Under the pieces are notes generated by a model that saw nothing but the letters and a program-made list of their open reading frames with translations, had not been told where the DNA came from and did not search any database. 64,000 bases of DNA. Source: Brasenia schreberi. Taxonomy: Eukaryota > Streptophyta > Magnoliopsida > Nymphaeales > Cabombaceae. The DNA lies in contig JAYKKT010000059.1 in the NCBI GenBank assembly GCA_036023115.1, positions 10,728,501 to 10,792,500 on the forward strand. Direction: 5' to 3'. Of the stretch, positions 22,176 to 34,306 are shown one piece after another; within the stretch, counting starts at the first letter, position 1, and each line of letters begins with the position of its first letter. Both the position numbers and the translations under genes were made by a program.

Positions 22176-23354
22176 TCTAAAAACTAGTGCAGTAGCTGTT
22201 GGAGGTCCGGATAATGTCCTCCAATGGCTAGTGTGGTACAAATTAAAAAGAGAAAAAAGGATTACATCAATAAATAAGAAGAAAATACATGAACTAACAT
22301 GTTTATACAGTTAAGACAATTCATCATTGTCATTCATCAGTTTCTTGTCAATACGGTTGAGCTAGATCATTCAGAGTGTGCTGTGAGAATTCAATTGTTA
22401 CCATATTGATAGTGATTGGTATTTAATAAATCTATTCTCATACATGTTCATCAATTAGAGTCCAAACAAGCTGGTTTTGGGGTAGAGAGAGAGAGAGAGA
22501 GAGAAGAACCTTCACCGAATACTGATCTAATTAAAGGTATCATTCATCCCCTAACCAGAGTCCCTGTAAAAAGAGGCTGCATTTAGTAAGCTTGGATCCT
22601 AGAAGCTTGGTTTGGACAGTGTTGAGCTTAAAAGCATTGAAAATGATATCAAACTATACAAGGAGCCAAACCCTCCTGGTTATGGTATTGGCTCGAGCGA
22701 ACTTTCAAGTTAAAGGTTAATATGAGTCAGTAATGAGGTGAATTCACTTTTCAACCTAATTAAACAATAATCCAACTCAAACCCGAAGCATTTACATTTA
22801 GCCTCTATTATTCAACCTACTTTTGACATTTGAAGAGGCAACAAGATAGAAGCTCCAGTGAGAAAGTGTAGAAAAGGTGAAATCTTCAAAAGAGGTAAAG
22901 GTCTTAAACTGTTGGAAGGAAGCAATAGAAGCTACATAATCTTTGTTATTTTGGAGCAAACACTAATGCGATACAAAATCAAGTATAACTAAAGCTAAGA
23001 ATCCATGTAGTCGATCTCACTTAGTATGGCAGAAATCTTGATTTGATCAGTCAAAACATTGGCCATGTGCATCTTGGGGTGTATGACAAGGCGTAAAAAC
23101 TCTTAATAAGGAGTAATTTTTGGGGGGGAAGTAAGTCGTGAGGTTGGTAAAGTGAGTTTAAATCATTATGTGTGAATCGCTTGGGCTATTGAAGCTTGGG
23201 AGGAAGAAGGTTGAGGTTGTTCAGATAGTCTTGTCTCTAATCCTTCTATTCTCTTAATAAGCTCCTGTATTCCATCTGTATTAGAAGTAGATTTCTCTGC
23301 AGCATGAACAGAGTGGTTTCTATTTTTATAATAGTCTGGCTTGCCATGTAATTC

Positions 23355-23936
23355 TCAACAGTATTCCTTTGAGTGTCTTGATTTCTCACAATGAGAACAG
23401 ATGAGTTTGTCTCTTTCATCAGGATGGGATCTGCCACGTCCTCGTCCACGACCTTGATATCCTCCTCTTTCACGATAATTTGAATTTTCTCCTCTAGTTT
23501 GAAAAGCATGTTGATCTAGAGAAGGGATATTCTCCCTTTCAAGATTTCTACGATCCTCTTCCCTGATTAATAATGAATATACTGTCCTCAAAGGTGGTAG
23601 TTCATCTCTTCCCAGGATATTGAGTTTTATTGACTCGAATTCTGAATTTACACCCCACAATAAGTCGAATACTTTTTTATTTTCAATCTCTGCATTTCTT
23701 TTAATTTGACATGAGGAACATTTGATACTCATGTAATACAGAAGTTCATCCCAAAGCCCTCTAAGGTCTGCATAGTAATCACTGATAGAATGTGAACCCT
23801 GCTTACAATTTATGATCTTTTCTAAAATTTCATATTCTTTTGTTATATTCTTCTTTCTGGAATAGGCTTCGAAAACTGCACACCAAATTTCATGAGAAGA
23901 TTCAAGAAACATAAATGTTTTCATAATGGATGGAAT
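23355..23936 (-). pseudogene. Ty1-copia gag fragment
   Basis: The minus-strand frame reads MKTFMFLESSHEIWCAVFEA, then YYADLRGLWDELLYY, LLIREEDRRNLER and a GRGRGRGR linker. It ends in the zinc knuckle CSHCEKSRHSKEYC (C-x2-C-x4-H-x4-C). This is the C-terminal two thirds of a copia gag; the first part is missing where RTE sequence begins at 23937. The family differs from the element at 2462-7974. A shifted frame (23246-23509) covers its continuation. Confidence 0.9.
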
Positions 23937-25720
23937 GGTTTATATACTTTTTTGATTTGGCTCACTCTCCTAAGCTAACACTAACATCTTTATTTTCATT
24001 AAAAAGCTTATAAAAATAGTTTTTTCATCTATTTCTTATATCATCATTTGCCATTAGAATTTTTTCATTGTCATTTTTTATGCATCTAACAGAATTAAGA
24101 TCTTTAGTTTTCTTATCTCTAGCCCTAGCTATCCTAAAAATATCTCTTTCACCCTCTTTTGAGTTAAGTTTTTTTATATAAATCCTCTCAAATTTTAGCT
24201 TTTCCTTCACTGACAACCTTTTTCGCTTCTTTCTTTGCTTTCTTATAAGCCTCTAAAGTTTCACTAGTTTTCTTAGCATAATGTAATTTGTAACATGACC
24301 TCTTTGCCTTAATTTTATTTTACACTACTTCACTCCACCACCATGCTTCTTTTTGTGCTAGTACACTTCCCTTAGATTCACCTAACACATCTTTCGCCAC
24401 TTTCCTAATATGTATAGCAATATTGTTCCACATATCACAAGGTGTACCAACATAATTCCAAGCATCTCCTTGAAGGACTTTTTGTTTAAATATATCTTCT
24501 TTCTCGTTTTTGAGGTTCCACCATTTAGTCCAAATAGCTCGATGCACTCTTTTCTTCTTTGTCCATTTTTTAATTTGTAAATTCATAAATAAAAGTCGAT
24601 GTTGGGTGGTTAAACTTTCTCTTGGAATTACTTTGCAATCTTTACAACACGCTCTATCTTCTTTTTCTACAAATAAAGTAATCAATTTATGTTTGTGATA
24701 AGCCACTCTTATAAGTAATTAAATGTTTATCTCGTTTTTTGAAGATTCTATTGACTATAAAGAGATCAAATGCCATAGAAAAATTTAAAATCTCCCTACC
24801 TTCCTCATTTATATCCCCAAAACCAAAGTTTCCATGAATACCTTGATATCCTAATGTCTCTTTACCAACATGTCCATTTAAGTCTACTACTACTAAACAA
24901 ATCATCTCCCTTTGTGGAATCTTTTGAATCACCTTATCTAACTCTTCCCAAAAAGTTGTCTTTATACTATCTTCTAGGCCTACTTGGGGTGCGTAGGCAC
25001 AAACTATATTCAAAACATCTGCTCTTAACACTAATTTCAACGTCATGATTCGGTCACCATATTGTTGTATGTCTACTACACTATCCTTTAAATATTTATT
25101 TATGATAATACCAACTTCGTTTCAAGCTTTTTCCTTACCTGAGTACTATAATTTAAAACCTGTATCCTCTATCTCTTTTGCTTTTTCTCCAACCCACTTT
25201 GTCTCTTGTAAACATAGAATATGAATCTTTCTCCGAATCATAGTATCTATCACCTTCATTAGCTTACCGGATAATGTTTCGATATTTCAAGAACCAATAC
25301 GAATATTATTATCTAGGACTAGCTTCCTTACCCCCTGCATCCGTATATATTGAAAATGCGGAGACCCTCTTTGTAAATTATTCACTACATTCGGATGACA
25401 ATGTAGCGGGACTAACTTTTTTACCCACACCCGTCTATGATGTGGAACCCTCTCTGCAATTGATTCACTACATTCGGGCAAAAATATAGTGGTCCTTGCT
25501 TACTTATCATTGCATTCGGGCTCTACAACGCATCGCTAGGCGGGGACGCCCCAAAGCAATGCTCATAATTTGTGTAATCCATGGTATAAAAATCTGACAA
25601 AGTTTTATGCCGACTGTCGGAAGCCTAACACAACCCTCCTCCTTTATCCGGACTTGTGACCGGCAATGCAAGGGTGATCCCTTACCTGGGCGGAGACTAT
25701 TTAAGATCTTATGACTACTT
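23937..25720 (-). mobile_element. RTE LINE copy 3, 5' end present, 3' half missing
   Basis: Corresponds to copy 1 from about 11529 to 12889 and extends further upstream (25303-25720) into RTE 5' sequence with VWVKKLVPLHCHPN and RKLVLDNNIRIGSWNIGTLS. Endonuclease pieces lie at 25046-24687 and linker pieces at 24706-24025. The RT and 3' tail are gone and the left edge abuts copia gag. Loss of the 3' end is not what LINE insertion produces, so a later deletion or recombination is inferred. Confidence 0.88.
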
Positions 25721-25963
25721 TTATCTTACTGAGAAAAAAAGTTATGTATTGCTGACCATCAATAAAATCGTTGAAATGCCGAAAGGTTAGAAACATATTG
25801 TATGCTTAAGTTTTATTGTAGTGAAGAACAAAGACCTAACATAAGATTCTTTGATATTTAAAATTTAGGTCCAAAGCATGGGACCCGATTCAATGTTATG
25901 CAAGCTGGAGGTTGTTGGTATATTGGCCTGAGATAAATGTGTGTGAATGTGTATGCTTCCTGG

Positions 25964-25988
25964 ATTGTGTGTGTGTGTGTGTGTGTGC
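25964..25988. repeat. (TG)n microsatellite
   Basis: Twelve or so TG dinucleotides just left of segmental duplication copy A. Confidence 0.85.
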
Positions 25989-27330
25989 GATTTCTAAAGT
26001 GTATGCCAGAAAAAAGGAGGTTGTAGTCCCACTGAAATATAGGTAAGGTATGGGCGTGGTCCACTATGGTTGGAATTAGGTTGAGTATACTCTACGTCAG
26101 ATACGGATATGAGCTGAACTTGGGTCACCCAAAGGCTGGTTTGATGGCCAGCTATTGGAAGAATTAGGATATGGCTGGGGATGATAAAGGTGAATCTAGG
26201 GTCAGCTTGGTCTGATTATTGAATGAGGACGAAGCATAAATACATTTGCATGTCATTGAAAGAATTGAAGCTGAACATCCTCCCCATTGATTACCAAAAA
26301 GAAAGAAAGGAAAGAAAAGGAGAAAGAAGAGAGAGAGAAAGAAAAACATGATTGCTAATTGGCACTTGAGGGATGGATGGATTACAAGGGGGCTTACTGG
26401 TCCTATTTATAGTTTTTCTCAGCAACTGATACAAATGAAATAAAAGATAATAACAAATGAAAAATATAAGATTAAAGATTTTTCCAGCTAGATCTGAATA
26501 CTTGGATTTTTATCTTCTCCATGCTGTAAAATCAATTTTCAGCAACATATGGATCAATCTCACTAGAATTTAGTCTAGATACATGATAAATTTTGGGTTT
26601 CCTTTCCTTATAAGTACTTTGAAGCCATACCCTCTTGAAAATCTGATTTCTTCAGCAATAATTGGATTCTTTATAGGCTCACATTTGCATCCCAGATGAA
26701 TCAACTTAGTATTTGAATGACCCATGGCTGGGATGTCCCATCTTGAACATGAACCATATTTTGGCCGACCTGCTTGAGTATAGATTATTGTTTTGGGGAG
26801 CTTTTCATTTGTTGTAGGCTAGATTAGCTTGATTTAATTTCAATACACACTTCATATTAATTATAAGTAAGTCACTTAATAAAATTACGAAGTAGGACTT
26901 AGAGGGGTTGTCCAACACTCTAGACTTCGGTGAGGTGGATTTTGGACCAGGTTCGGTTTAAACGTTGTATGGAGTTTCATATACATATGTATAACATATA
27001 ATATTTCAATTCACACAAAAATGTCAGGTCAAGGTTAAGGCTTTTGATAGGGTATAAATGGATTCAGCTTATATTGAATGTTGAACTAAGTGAGTTCAAC
27101 TGGCATCGAGTGAACCAAACTAGTGTCAAATGGGATAGGGTCAAGTGAACCTTCTAGAGTGAAATGGGCTAAGGTCGAGTGAACCATCTGGATGAACTCA
27201 TTGAATTTCAAATGCGCCTTTATTTATTTACATAAATCACATAATAAACATATAAATCATGTTTATGTAAACTGTATATAGGCCTTGTAGGGGACTTCTT
27301 CTTCATATGTATTGAATTCATGAATTTGTT

Positions 27331-27386
27331 AGCCTCTTTGACTTCATTCCTTTGAAAATGTCTGTGAAAATTATGGCTTATATACC
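27331..27386 (-). repeat. Short RTE LINE relic
   Basis: GCCTCTTTGACTTCATTCCT and following bases match copy 1 around 11489-11540. The same relic sits in copy B at 38279-38334, so it predates the duplication. Confidence 0.7.
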
Positions 27387-27474
27387 CTATTGATATATAT
27401 ACACATATATTAGTGTGTGCATGTATATATTCTCAAAATATTCACTTCAGACCTACTAGAGTTATTAGTAATCT

Positions 27475-27480
27475 TTTATT
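27475..27480 (-). terminator. Candidate polyadenylation signal, peptide gene A
   Basis: AATAAA on the minus strand about 117 bp after the stop codon. The same signal is at 38490-38495 for gene B. Confidence 0.55.
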
Positions 27481-27596
27481 TAGACCATCATAATAAATAT
27501 CCTTACCAACGCAAGGTACAATGATTATGTTTGGAAAGCATAAGGCATGTATACATGCATGCAACCCCATACATATGTTGAAGTTGTCATCATGAA

Positions 27597-28459
27597 TTAA
27601 CAACAGAAGATGCAAATGGGACCACCCTGAAAGCGTCCGCAAGCACAACATGGTCCTCCTTGGCACTTTGCATAAGACCCGCATGGTGCGTTCCCTGCAA
27701 AATCCCAATATGCATGTCATAGATCAAATAAACATTGTTCTATCTTTTCATAATAAGAAAGACTAAACTAGTCCTGCATAAAGACCAAGTAGACTGGGTG
27801 AGCCCAATGTATTCCGGACTCGTATGGGTTAAGCCCCACCTGAGGCTTCAATGATAAATACAAGGAACAAGAATTTAATAAGTTTCCAAAGCTAGTAAAG
27901 CCAGATAATAAAGGTACTGAGTGAATTCCCCATTCGATTGTTTTTATTTTAAAATAAAGTGCCGTGGCCCATTTATTCTAGTTTGAGATATGACTTTGAA
28001 AAGAGAGGCATCTCTGCCTCATGTGGTCACCCATCCAGCTTTAGGGGCACATCTTACATCTTTGACTATTTAAGTTTGGCAAACTGCGGGCAGACCTCTA
28101 AGCATATCCAAGTCATGACTTTTGAACTTATTAATGGTTTGCAAGTAGACCCTAGCCTGGAGACCTGTAGCTATGTTCAATGCAAGTATGTTGTTTTGCC
28201 AAGATGATACATATGATTTAGCTAGTGCATTATATTTCACTACGCAAGATATTTTCCGGTATTTACTTTATGGGAAGACACGAATAAGCACCAGAAAAAA
28301 CTTACGACTAATACCAAGCACGCCGGAGTCAGTGGTATCATTGGGCTTGCTCATGAGGGCTCCAAGATGGGGGTTATTAGTACTAGCTGTGGCAGGCGCA
28401 GGCGCTGCTACCATTAGAACAAGGAGGCAAGCACAGAGGAATACAAAAACCTTCTTCAT
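27597..28459 (-). CDS. Secreted cysteine-rich peptide precursor A, 83 aa, two exons
   Basis: Exon 1 is 28306-28459 (ATG to donor C|GTAAGT, phase 1), the intron is 611 bp, and exon 2 is 27597-27694 (acceptor TTTTGCAG, TAA at 27597-27599). Residues 1-26 (MKKVFVFLCACLLVLMVAAP onward) form a clear signal peptide. Residues 27-51 form an uncharged-to-acidic pro region (KPNDTTDSGVLGIS at its end). Exon 2 encodes a Gly/Cys-rich tail of 32 residues with eight cysteines spaced C-x5-C-x4-CC-x-C-x8-C-x2-CC and ending in CC at the stop. It is probably apoplastic with four disulfides. I do not recognise the family: it is not a hevein, thionin, snakin, defensin or LTP pattern. A second full copy (38612-39476) and an exon-1 copy (30433) show a small local family. 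Confidence 0.85.
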
Positions 28460-28676
28460 GGCTGCTGATGCTCTTGTTGGATGGAGAAGAAACAACACTT
28501 GATTAATTTGCCTCTCTCACCACGACCCAAGGCCTTTCTCAAATAGTGTTTCCTTGCACCAAAGATGGCAACATATATCATTTTGTTTGTTAAGTATAGT
28601 AAGAACCATAAAAGCAAGAGATACTTGGTATCCTATGCATAAGATCTTTTTACTCACTTATTTTAGGCCACAAGAT

Positions 28677-28687
28677 CCATATATAGT
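28677..28687 (-). promoter_or_regulatory. Candidate TATA box, peptide gene A
   Basis: ACTATATATGG on the minus strand, about 220 bp before the ATG. It is conserved as ACTATATATA at 39671-39680 in copy B. It would give a 5' leader of around 190 bp. Confidence 0.45.
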
Positions 28688-28884
28688 TAGTAGAATTATA
28701 TTCTACCGATATCCCACTAATATCTACAGTTTTGGATGTGCATCATTCAACTTTCATTGGATTTGTAATATTGTAGGGTTTTAAGATGTAAACCAAGATC
28801 TTATATATAGGCATGTGTGTATATATATATATACGTGTGTATATGTATATGTAAATATGTATATATTATGTATATTTTTAATAT

Positions 28885-30118
28885 AACAACAATAGCTAAG
28901 CCTTTTCCCAAACTTTTCATACTAGATGGGGTTGGTTATATGGATTCTTTGGTTTCATAAGGTCGATATGTGTCATGCAAACAATTAACTCACCAAAAGC
29001 TATATTATTTTCTTGTCTCCTAATACTTTTGTGATCTTTCTCTTGCCCTCTTAACATTTCACTATCTAGTTTCTCATACCTTATTACTTTTCACTATCTA
29101 GTCTTTTTTATTCGAGCTTTCTTGGTTACTATTCCATGTGTTCCAACTATCTTAAGTGTTTTTCATTCATTGTATCATTGACTAATGTCGCTAACAATTT
29201 ACTTCTCATAACCTTATTACGAATATAGTCTTTCTTTTGCGACTACATGTCTATCTTAACATCTTCCATTTTGTCACTAATATCTTTTGTAAATACTGAT
29301 GCTTAACTTTGAATCTATTTTTTAGTGTTATCTAAAGTAATCAAATGATAACTAATGCATTCCATATATTCTATATTTGTTGTGCTAAGTAGAAAGCCTT
29401 TATTTCTAATATCTTTCTCCGTAGTTCAAATTTCCTATTAACTTTTTGTTTAGTCTCATATCTATATTTCTTCTTGAATATGCTTTGTTAACTCATCAAT
29501 AGCCAAGGTATATAAATATGTACATAAAGTTGATTACTGATGTAATCTAATATTGGTTTAGAAGGAATTTGTGGATGTTTCATTAGTCCTTATATATGTT
29601 TGTGCACTAACGTGCATGTCTCTTATGAGATTAATGTATGTCAATGGATACTTATCTAAGGTTCTCCAAAGAATATCTCATGACACCCTATCATCAACTT
29701 CTTCTAAATCAATAAATATTATATAATTACTTTTTTCTCTAAAATATTTCATAAGATGTCTCAATAGGTGAATTGACTCAATGGTAAATCTCCCTAACAT
29801 GAATTAAAATTGGTTCTACATTGTACTTAATGCTTGTTTCAACTTATGCTTGATAATTCATTCTCATAATTTTGTAGTATGATTTGTCAACTTGATATAG
29901 GTACAACTGGTCTCTCTTTTTATCCTCTAAGTACCTTTTTGTTTCTTTATATTTTATTAACTAATCTTCTAAGCCTAGTGATACTGGTCTCTTCCACGAT
30001 TTTCATCCTTCTATGGAAATATCATCTAGTTCTTAGTAATTTATCAAATTTCATAAGTCTAAGAGCCTCTTTGACTTAATTCATTCATACATTCGAAGAA
30101 ATTGTGACTTATATACTA
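28885..30118 (-). mobile_element. RTE LINE copy 4, highly degraded
   Basis: Collinear with copy 1 from its 3' tail (AACAATAGCTAAGCCTTTTC, ACTAGATGGGGTTGGTTATA) to about 11540. Many substitutions and indels leave no open RT frame. It is clearly older than copies 1 and 2. Confidence 0.85.
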
Positions 30119-30432
30119 GTATGGATTTTGGGCACGTAAAGACACATATGGAGAGACAAAGAGAGAGAAAGGAGTAAGAATAAAGGCCATGAATATTTTT
30201 TCATATACATATATGTTTAGATATGCACATACATAAAAGAAATCATATCTTGTGTCACTCTTATTACGTATATTTAGGCCTTACCATTCTTATCCATTCT
30301 TTGCTAACAAAATAATCTCTGTTGCCATTTTTTAACAAGGAAACAATATTTAAGAAAGGCCTTGAGTCATGTTTGGAGAACCAAATCGATAAATGTCATG
30401 ATCTTCTCCATCTAACAGGAGTATCAACAACC

Positions 30433-30538
30433 ATGAAGAAAGTTTTTGTATTTCTTTGCGCTTGCATCCTTATTCTCATGGCAACAAAGCCATCGTCTGC
30501 CAACGCTGCCTCTAGCGCCGATATCGTTGGCATTAGTG
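30433..30538 (+). pseudogene. Orphan exon 1 of a third cysteine-rich peptide gene (copy C)
   Basis: Encodes MKKVFVFLCACILILMATKP, a signal peptide like copies A and B, then a shortened pro region ending DIVGIS. It ends in the same phase-1 GTAAGT donor. The upstream flank (TTGCCA, AAGGAAACA, GAAAGGCCTTGAGTC) also matches the A/B leader. It is inverted relative to A and B. No cysteine-rich exon 2 is visible on the plus strand up to about 32000, where viral-derived DNA begins, so the gene is probably broken. A distant or transposon-separated exon 2 cannot be excluded. Confidence 0.75.
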
Positions 30539-30599
30539 GTAAGTTCCCTCAAGATTGGCCAACTATACCCTCATGCTTGCTTGCCTTTATGTAGGTCTC

Positions 30600-31560
30600 A
30601 ATGAACCCAATTGTGTTCCATTCGAGCCTGGTCATGCATAACTTAAATTAGACCATGTGCATAGATTTTGTGGGTGGGTGACTAGGTGTGTATGTGAATG
30701 GGTGCACTGGTACAAAAAGGTTTACTTTTTGGGGTCTTGAAAACTACTTTCTCTGGCAGTGTAAACCGCCACAAAAGCTGATGCACGAAAAAAGTTTGCC
30801 AATAAAAAATGTGTTAGAGAGAACCTAAACAACACTCCAAAATACTCAAAATTGCCAAAAATAATCAACTAGGTTGAAACCATTGGAAATAATTCATTTT
30901 TTATGCTTCCTCTAATCATCACAAATGTACCAAAAACTATAAGAAAATAAATTTTGGAATTTCCTAAGAAAAGAGTAGTATCCTTTTTGTCAATGGTCTA
31001 ATCACCCAAACTGCCTTAAGGAAAACTGCAAGAAATAATCTGGTTATATTATGGTGCTTTTGATAATTCAAATTTTCATATGGATTAAGGAATAGAATTC
31101 CATTACAAACACCTAATATAAAATATGATATTATCATAATATAATTTATTTTGCAGATTTATATATATAATTGAAATGAAGATCAATGTCCAATTTAGAA
31201 ACATTTAGAACGAGTAGATCAATGCCATATGGGCCGAATAAAACCAAATTTAATGACCAATGTTACAAACTTTTAAAACAATTACATATAGATCATTGTC
31301 TCAATTGTCACATATATAGAAGATTACATACAATTCTAAACTTGTGAAATAATGAAGGATCAATACAAGCATGGTTGATGTACCTGCGATGACAATTGTT
31401 GTGTTGAATTGAGGGATTTTACTACTAAGTCACAAAACATCAGACATATCTCCATCAACTAAAATATTTACTATATCTCCACAAATCACAATGTTTTACA
31501 CTTTGATTTGCACATGTTAATTCACCAGTATTGGGATTCAAATTCCCAAACAAAGTTAAC
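30600..31560. other. Intergenic AT-rich, no gene
   Basis: No open frame of note. A block near 31475-31560 (AATCACAATGTTTTACACTT) recurs at 31767 and at 51830. Confidence 0.5.
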
Positions 31561-31564
31561 TAGA

Positions 31565-31955
31565 AATGTTATCCTTAGTGTATGATTCATTGGGACTAAG
31601 TATTGCAGCCTTTCCTAGCATCACATGATAGAAATCTAAAAGGAACGGTCAAGATGACAAGATCCACAACAAAATCAAGAATATGATATGACAAGTAGAG
31701 AAAACAAGAATTTCACAATGACATGTGAAGAATTTGTGGGTTTTAATGTACCATGGCCCAAAAATCACAATGTTTTACACTTTGATTTGCATATGATAAT
31801 TCACCAGCAATGGGATTCAAACCGCCAAACAAAGTTAACTAGAGAGTAGAGAGACTCATACCTTAGTCGCTAACTACCAAAAGAAAAGAATAGTGGTAGT
31901 TTTGAAGGAGCATTACCCACATAGAACTATCAGCTCATCATGTGGGTTGTAGCGA
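31565..31955. repeat. Dispersed non-coding repeat
   Basis: Similar along its length to 51660-52040, with shared blocks such as TCAAGATGACAAGATCC, GGCA/GCAATGGGATTCAAA and AACAAAGTTAAC. In the second locus it lies inside an element with a 10-bp target duplication. Confidence 0.75.
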
Positions 31956-32280
31956 GGAAAACCTTTAGTTATTTAAAAATTGTTTCCTCATATATGCATG
32001 TTATGCAAACATTCTTATGATTTTAAAAGAAAAAACATGATAGTTTTACAATATTTCGGTCGTATAAGATAAAACTATATTACTTTATCAAACAAAACAT
32101 ACTAATTTAAGTCGTTCCCTTTCGGGAAGGCCCGAAAGCTTTTGAAATAAAGCTTCTACTTCTTATTCCTTGAATCACCATATGCTTTTGTACGACCTGG
32201 GAGTTTACAAGGAAGGGTGTTTTTCTCTAACAAGACTCTCTTGTAGGTAGCCGATGATCATGACTCTGGGAGAATTGCCT

Positions 32281-32289
32281 TATTTATAG
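32281..32289 (-). promoter_or_regulatory. TATA box of the viral-derived promoter
   Basis: CTATAAATA on the minus strand, just downstream of the duplicated block and upstream of a leader that is repeated at 36690-36880. Confidence 0.6.
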
Positions 32290-32299
32290 TTGTAGCTTC

Positions 32300-32711
32300 G
32301 GACTTCAAACTATTTTAAATCTGAAATAATTGATCTAGAATCTCAACTTTTCGTTTTGATTGGTTTAAGTGGGATAAGATCGAATCTTATACTGACAGAC
32401 TCTGACATCCACCGAAAGGTGGTTTTGTGACCTTTCCACCAAATAAAGGTTGTGTGACATGACGCGAGTGGAACATCCACTCACTACATAGTACAATGAT
32501 TGAGGGGACTTCAAACTATTTTAAATCTGAAATAATTGATCTAGAATCTCAACTTTTCGTTTTGATTGGTTTAAGTGGGATAAGATCGAATCTTATACTG
32601 ACAGACTCTGACATCCACCGAAAGGTAGTTTTGTGACCTTTCCACCAAATAAAGGTTGTGTGACGTGACGCGAGTGAAACATCCACTCACTATATAGTAC
32701 AATGATTGAGG
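32300..32711 (-). promoter_or_regulatory. 206-bp tandem duplication upstream of the viral-derived TATA box
   Basis: Copies at 32300-32505 and 32506-32711 both begin GGACTTCAAACTATTTTAAA. Copy 2 has TGACGTGACG at 32661-32670, a double TGACG as-1-like element. Copy 1 has TGACATGACG at 32455-32464. TGACG elements bind TGA-type bZIP factors in caulimovirus promoters; activity here is inference. Confidence 0.75.
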
Positions 32712-33239
32712 GGACATGCCCCACCTCTAGCCATAGGATGAACTAACTTTTGTGACATATGAATTTATGTCACCTTTCAAAATCTTAAAATGCTTTTTTA
32801 CCCTCAGCTTTTCTCTTTGTGAGAGTAGTGAGTGAAGGGGTAAATTTGTATTTTTGAACTTTGGGTCTTTTGCCGGTCTTTGACACACTTCATGTCCTTA
32901 GCTTTGTCTTGTAGCTTGACAACTTCCTTATATGTTGTTATGGTCTTCCTTATACTTTTCTGTCAAAAATACCATCTAATACATCTTCTTTATGCTTCTT
33001 TGTCTAAGATATCATCTAACATGTCTTATATGTTGTCATAGATGCTAGAACTTGATGCTCGAGCTTTTTGTTCAACCTTTTTAGTATTATCTTCGATCTT
33101 TTCTACTTTCTTATGGAGCTTCATAATGGTCTCCAAGAGATCTTCTAAGACTGGTTGTTTCTTCTTCAGTTGTCTTTCTGTAGGGTCTTGTACTTTTTCT
33201 ATTAATTAATACATTTCTAATTCTTTTTCTCTGCATTCT

Positions 33240-33944
33240 TTTTCTAATCTTTTACTGTTTGTGTCTAGGAATGTAATATTCCTTGTATCTGGTCTATTTG
33301 TTCATTTAGCTTCTTTATTGTGTTTTCCATTATCTCACAATGGTTACAAAAAATAATCTCTTCTGAGGCTATTTTATATTTCAGGGGTTCTCTATAGTTT
33401 TGTAGGCCCGTGTGAATGAAAAAATTTGGTTCAAGTATCTCTCTACATTTTTCTAGAACTTCTAGGTAGCTCTCGAACCCTTTATAGAATTGTCTAGGTA
33501 CTCCTTGTATATGCTCAACTACATCTGTCCAACTGGGGAATAATCAATTCTTTTTACCATGAAAAATTACATAAAATTTCAAAGATTTCTTTTCTTGTAA
33601 ATTACTTTTTTCAAAATATGTGGTTAAAGCATTTAAACTTGCTAAAAGGTAGTTTTGATCAAAAGGTACTTTACTACTAGAAATCCATATATGGTCTAAA
33701 AGACAATGTTCTTTTTTTATGATTATTTTATTTAAAGTCTTAAAAACTATATTGAGGCTCTTGGTAAGATTGAAAGTTCTATATTTCCAAAATTTAGTCT
33801 TTTTTTAGTATATGGAGATGCAATATTACTTGTCTTTCTAAAAGAGTTCTTTTCTATGATGTGTGAGTGTGTGCTTACATTAGTACTAGTCTGGGTAACT
33901 GGTATCATTGGTTTGTAAGCTGGCCTGTGTCGGAAATTCTCCAT
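33240..33944 (-). pseudogene. Viroplasmin/transactivator-like ORF of an endogenous caulimovirid
   Basis: Starts MENFRHRPAYKPMIPVTQTS. After a stop near 33745 it continues in the same region with a segment resembling the viroplasmin fold (KFYVIFHGKK, then SWTDVVEHIQGVPRQFYKGF). It ends with a coiled-coil-like stretch (MENTIKKLNEQIDQIQ). In-frame stops show it is decayed. Its place between RNase H and the promoter supports the assignment. Confidence 0.65.
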
Positions 33945-34000
33945 CTACACAAATTTTTTTGTTATTTTCTTTTCAAACATTCTATTCAAAATATCTGTTG

Positions 34001-34306
34001 CTAGGTTATCTTTTCCACTAACATGTTCAAATTTTGGTTTGAATCCACTATCTTTACTCTATCAATAAAATTCAGCCATCTTCTTATTGAACTAGTTTTT
34101 TCTTTATATTTAATGGCATTGTAAAATTCTACAATTGCTTCACAATCTATTTTATAAGTAACTTGTCTTTTTCCTAATAAGAATAATTTAAAACTATCTA
34201 TGGCATAAATGATAGTCAACATTTCAGAGTCTATATTATTTATTTTCTCCTTTTCCTTAAATATTTCACTGGCATATCTACATCTCTTCTGTGTGTGTCT
34301 GCCCAT
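34001..34306 (-). pseudogene. Caulimovirid RNase H fragment
   Basis: CRYASEIFKEKEKINNIDSE, LTIIYAIDSFKLFLLGK, DCEAIVEFYN and SSIRRWLNFIDRV match the RNase H end of caulimovirid polymerases. A second, partial copy lies at 40500-40690. Confidence 0.85.

Larger units (their letters stand above)
26001..28790. repeat. Segmental duplication copy A (with peptide gene)
   Basis: Direct repeat of 36890-39783, collinear from ATGCCAG(A/C)AAAAAGGAGG on the left to GGATTTGTAATAT(T/C)GTA on the right. It contains the cysteine-rich peptide gene, its promoter and its 3' flank. Differences include extra bases in B near 37022-37085, a longer TA tract in B, and many substitutions outside exon 2. Confidence 0.93.

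Noticed and set aside
27442..27720. 92-codon minus frame overlapping peptide gene A exon 2 (also 38457-38735 in copy B)
   Set aside because: It is a different frame from the cysteine exon, starts in the intron and reads through the acceptor; the spliced frame explains the conservation better.
28268..28498. Longer start for peptide gene A (MLFLLHPTRASAA before MKKVF)
   Set aside because: The upstream extension is not conserved in copy C and would bury the signal peptide; the MKKVF start is common to all three copies.
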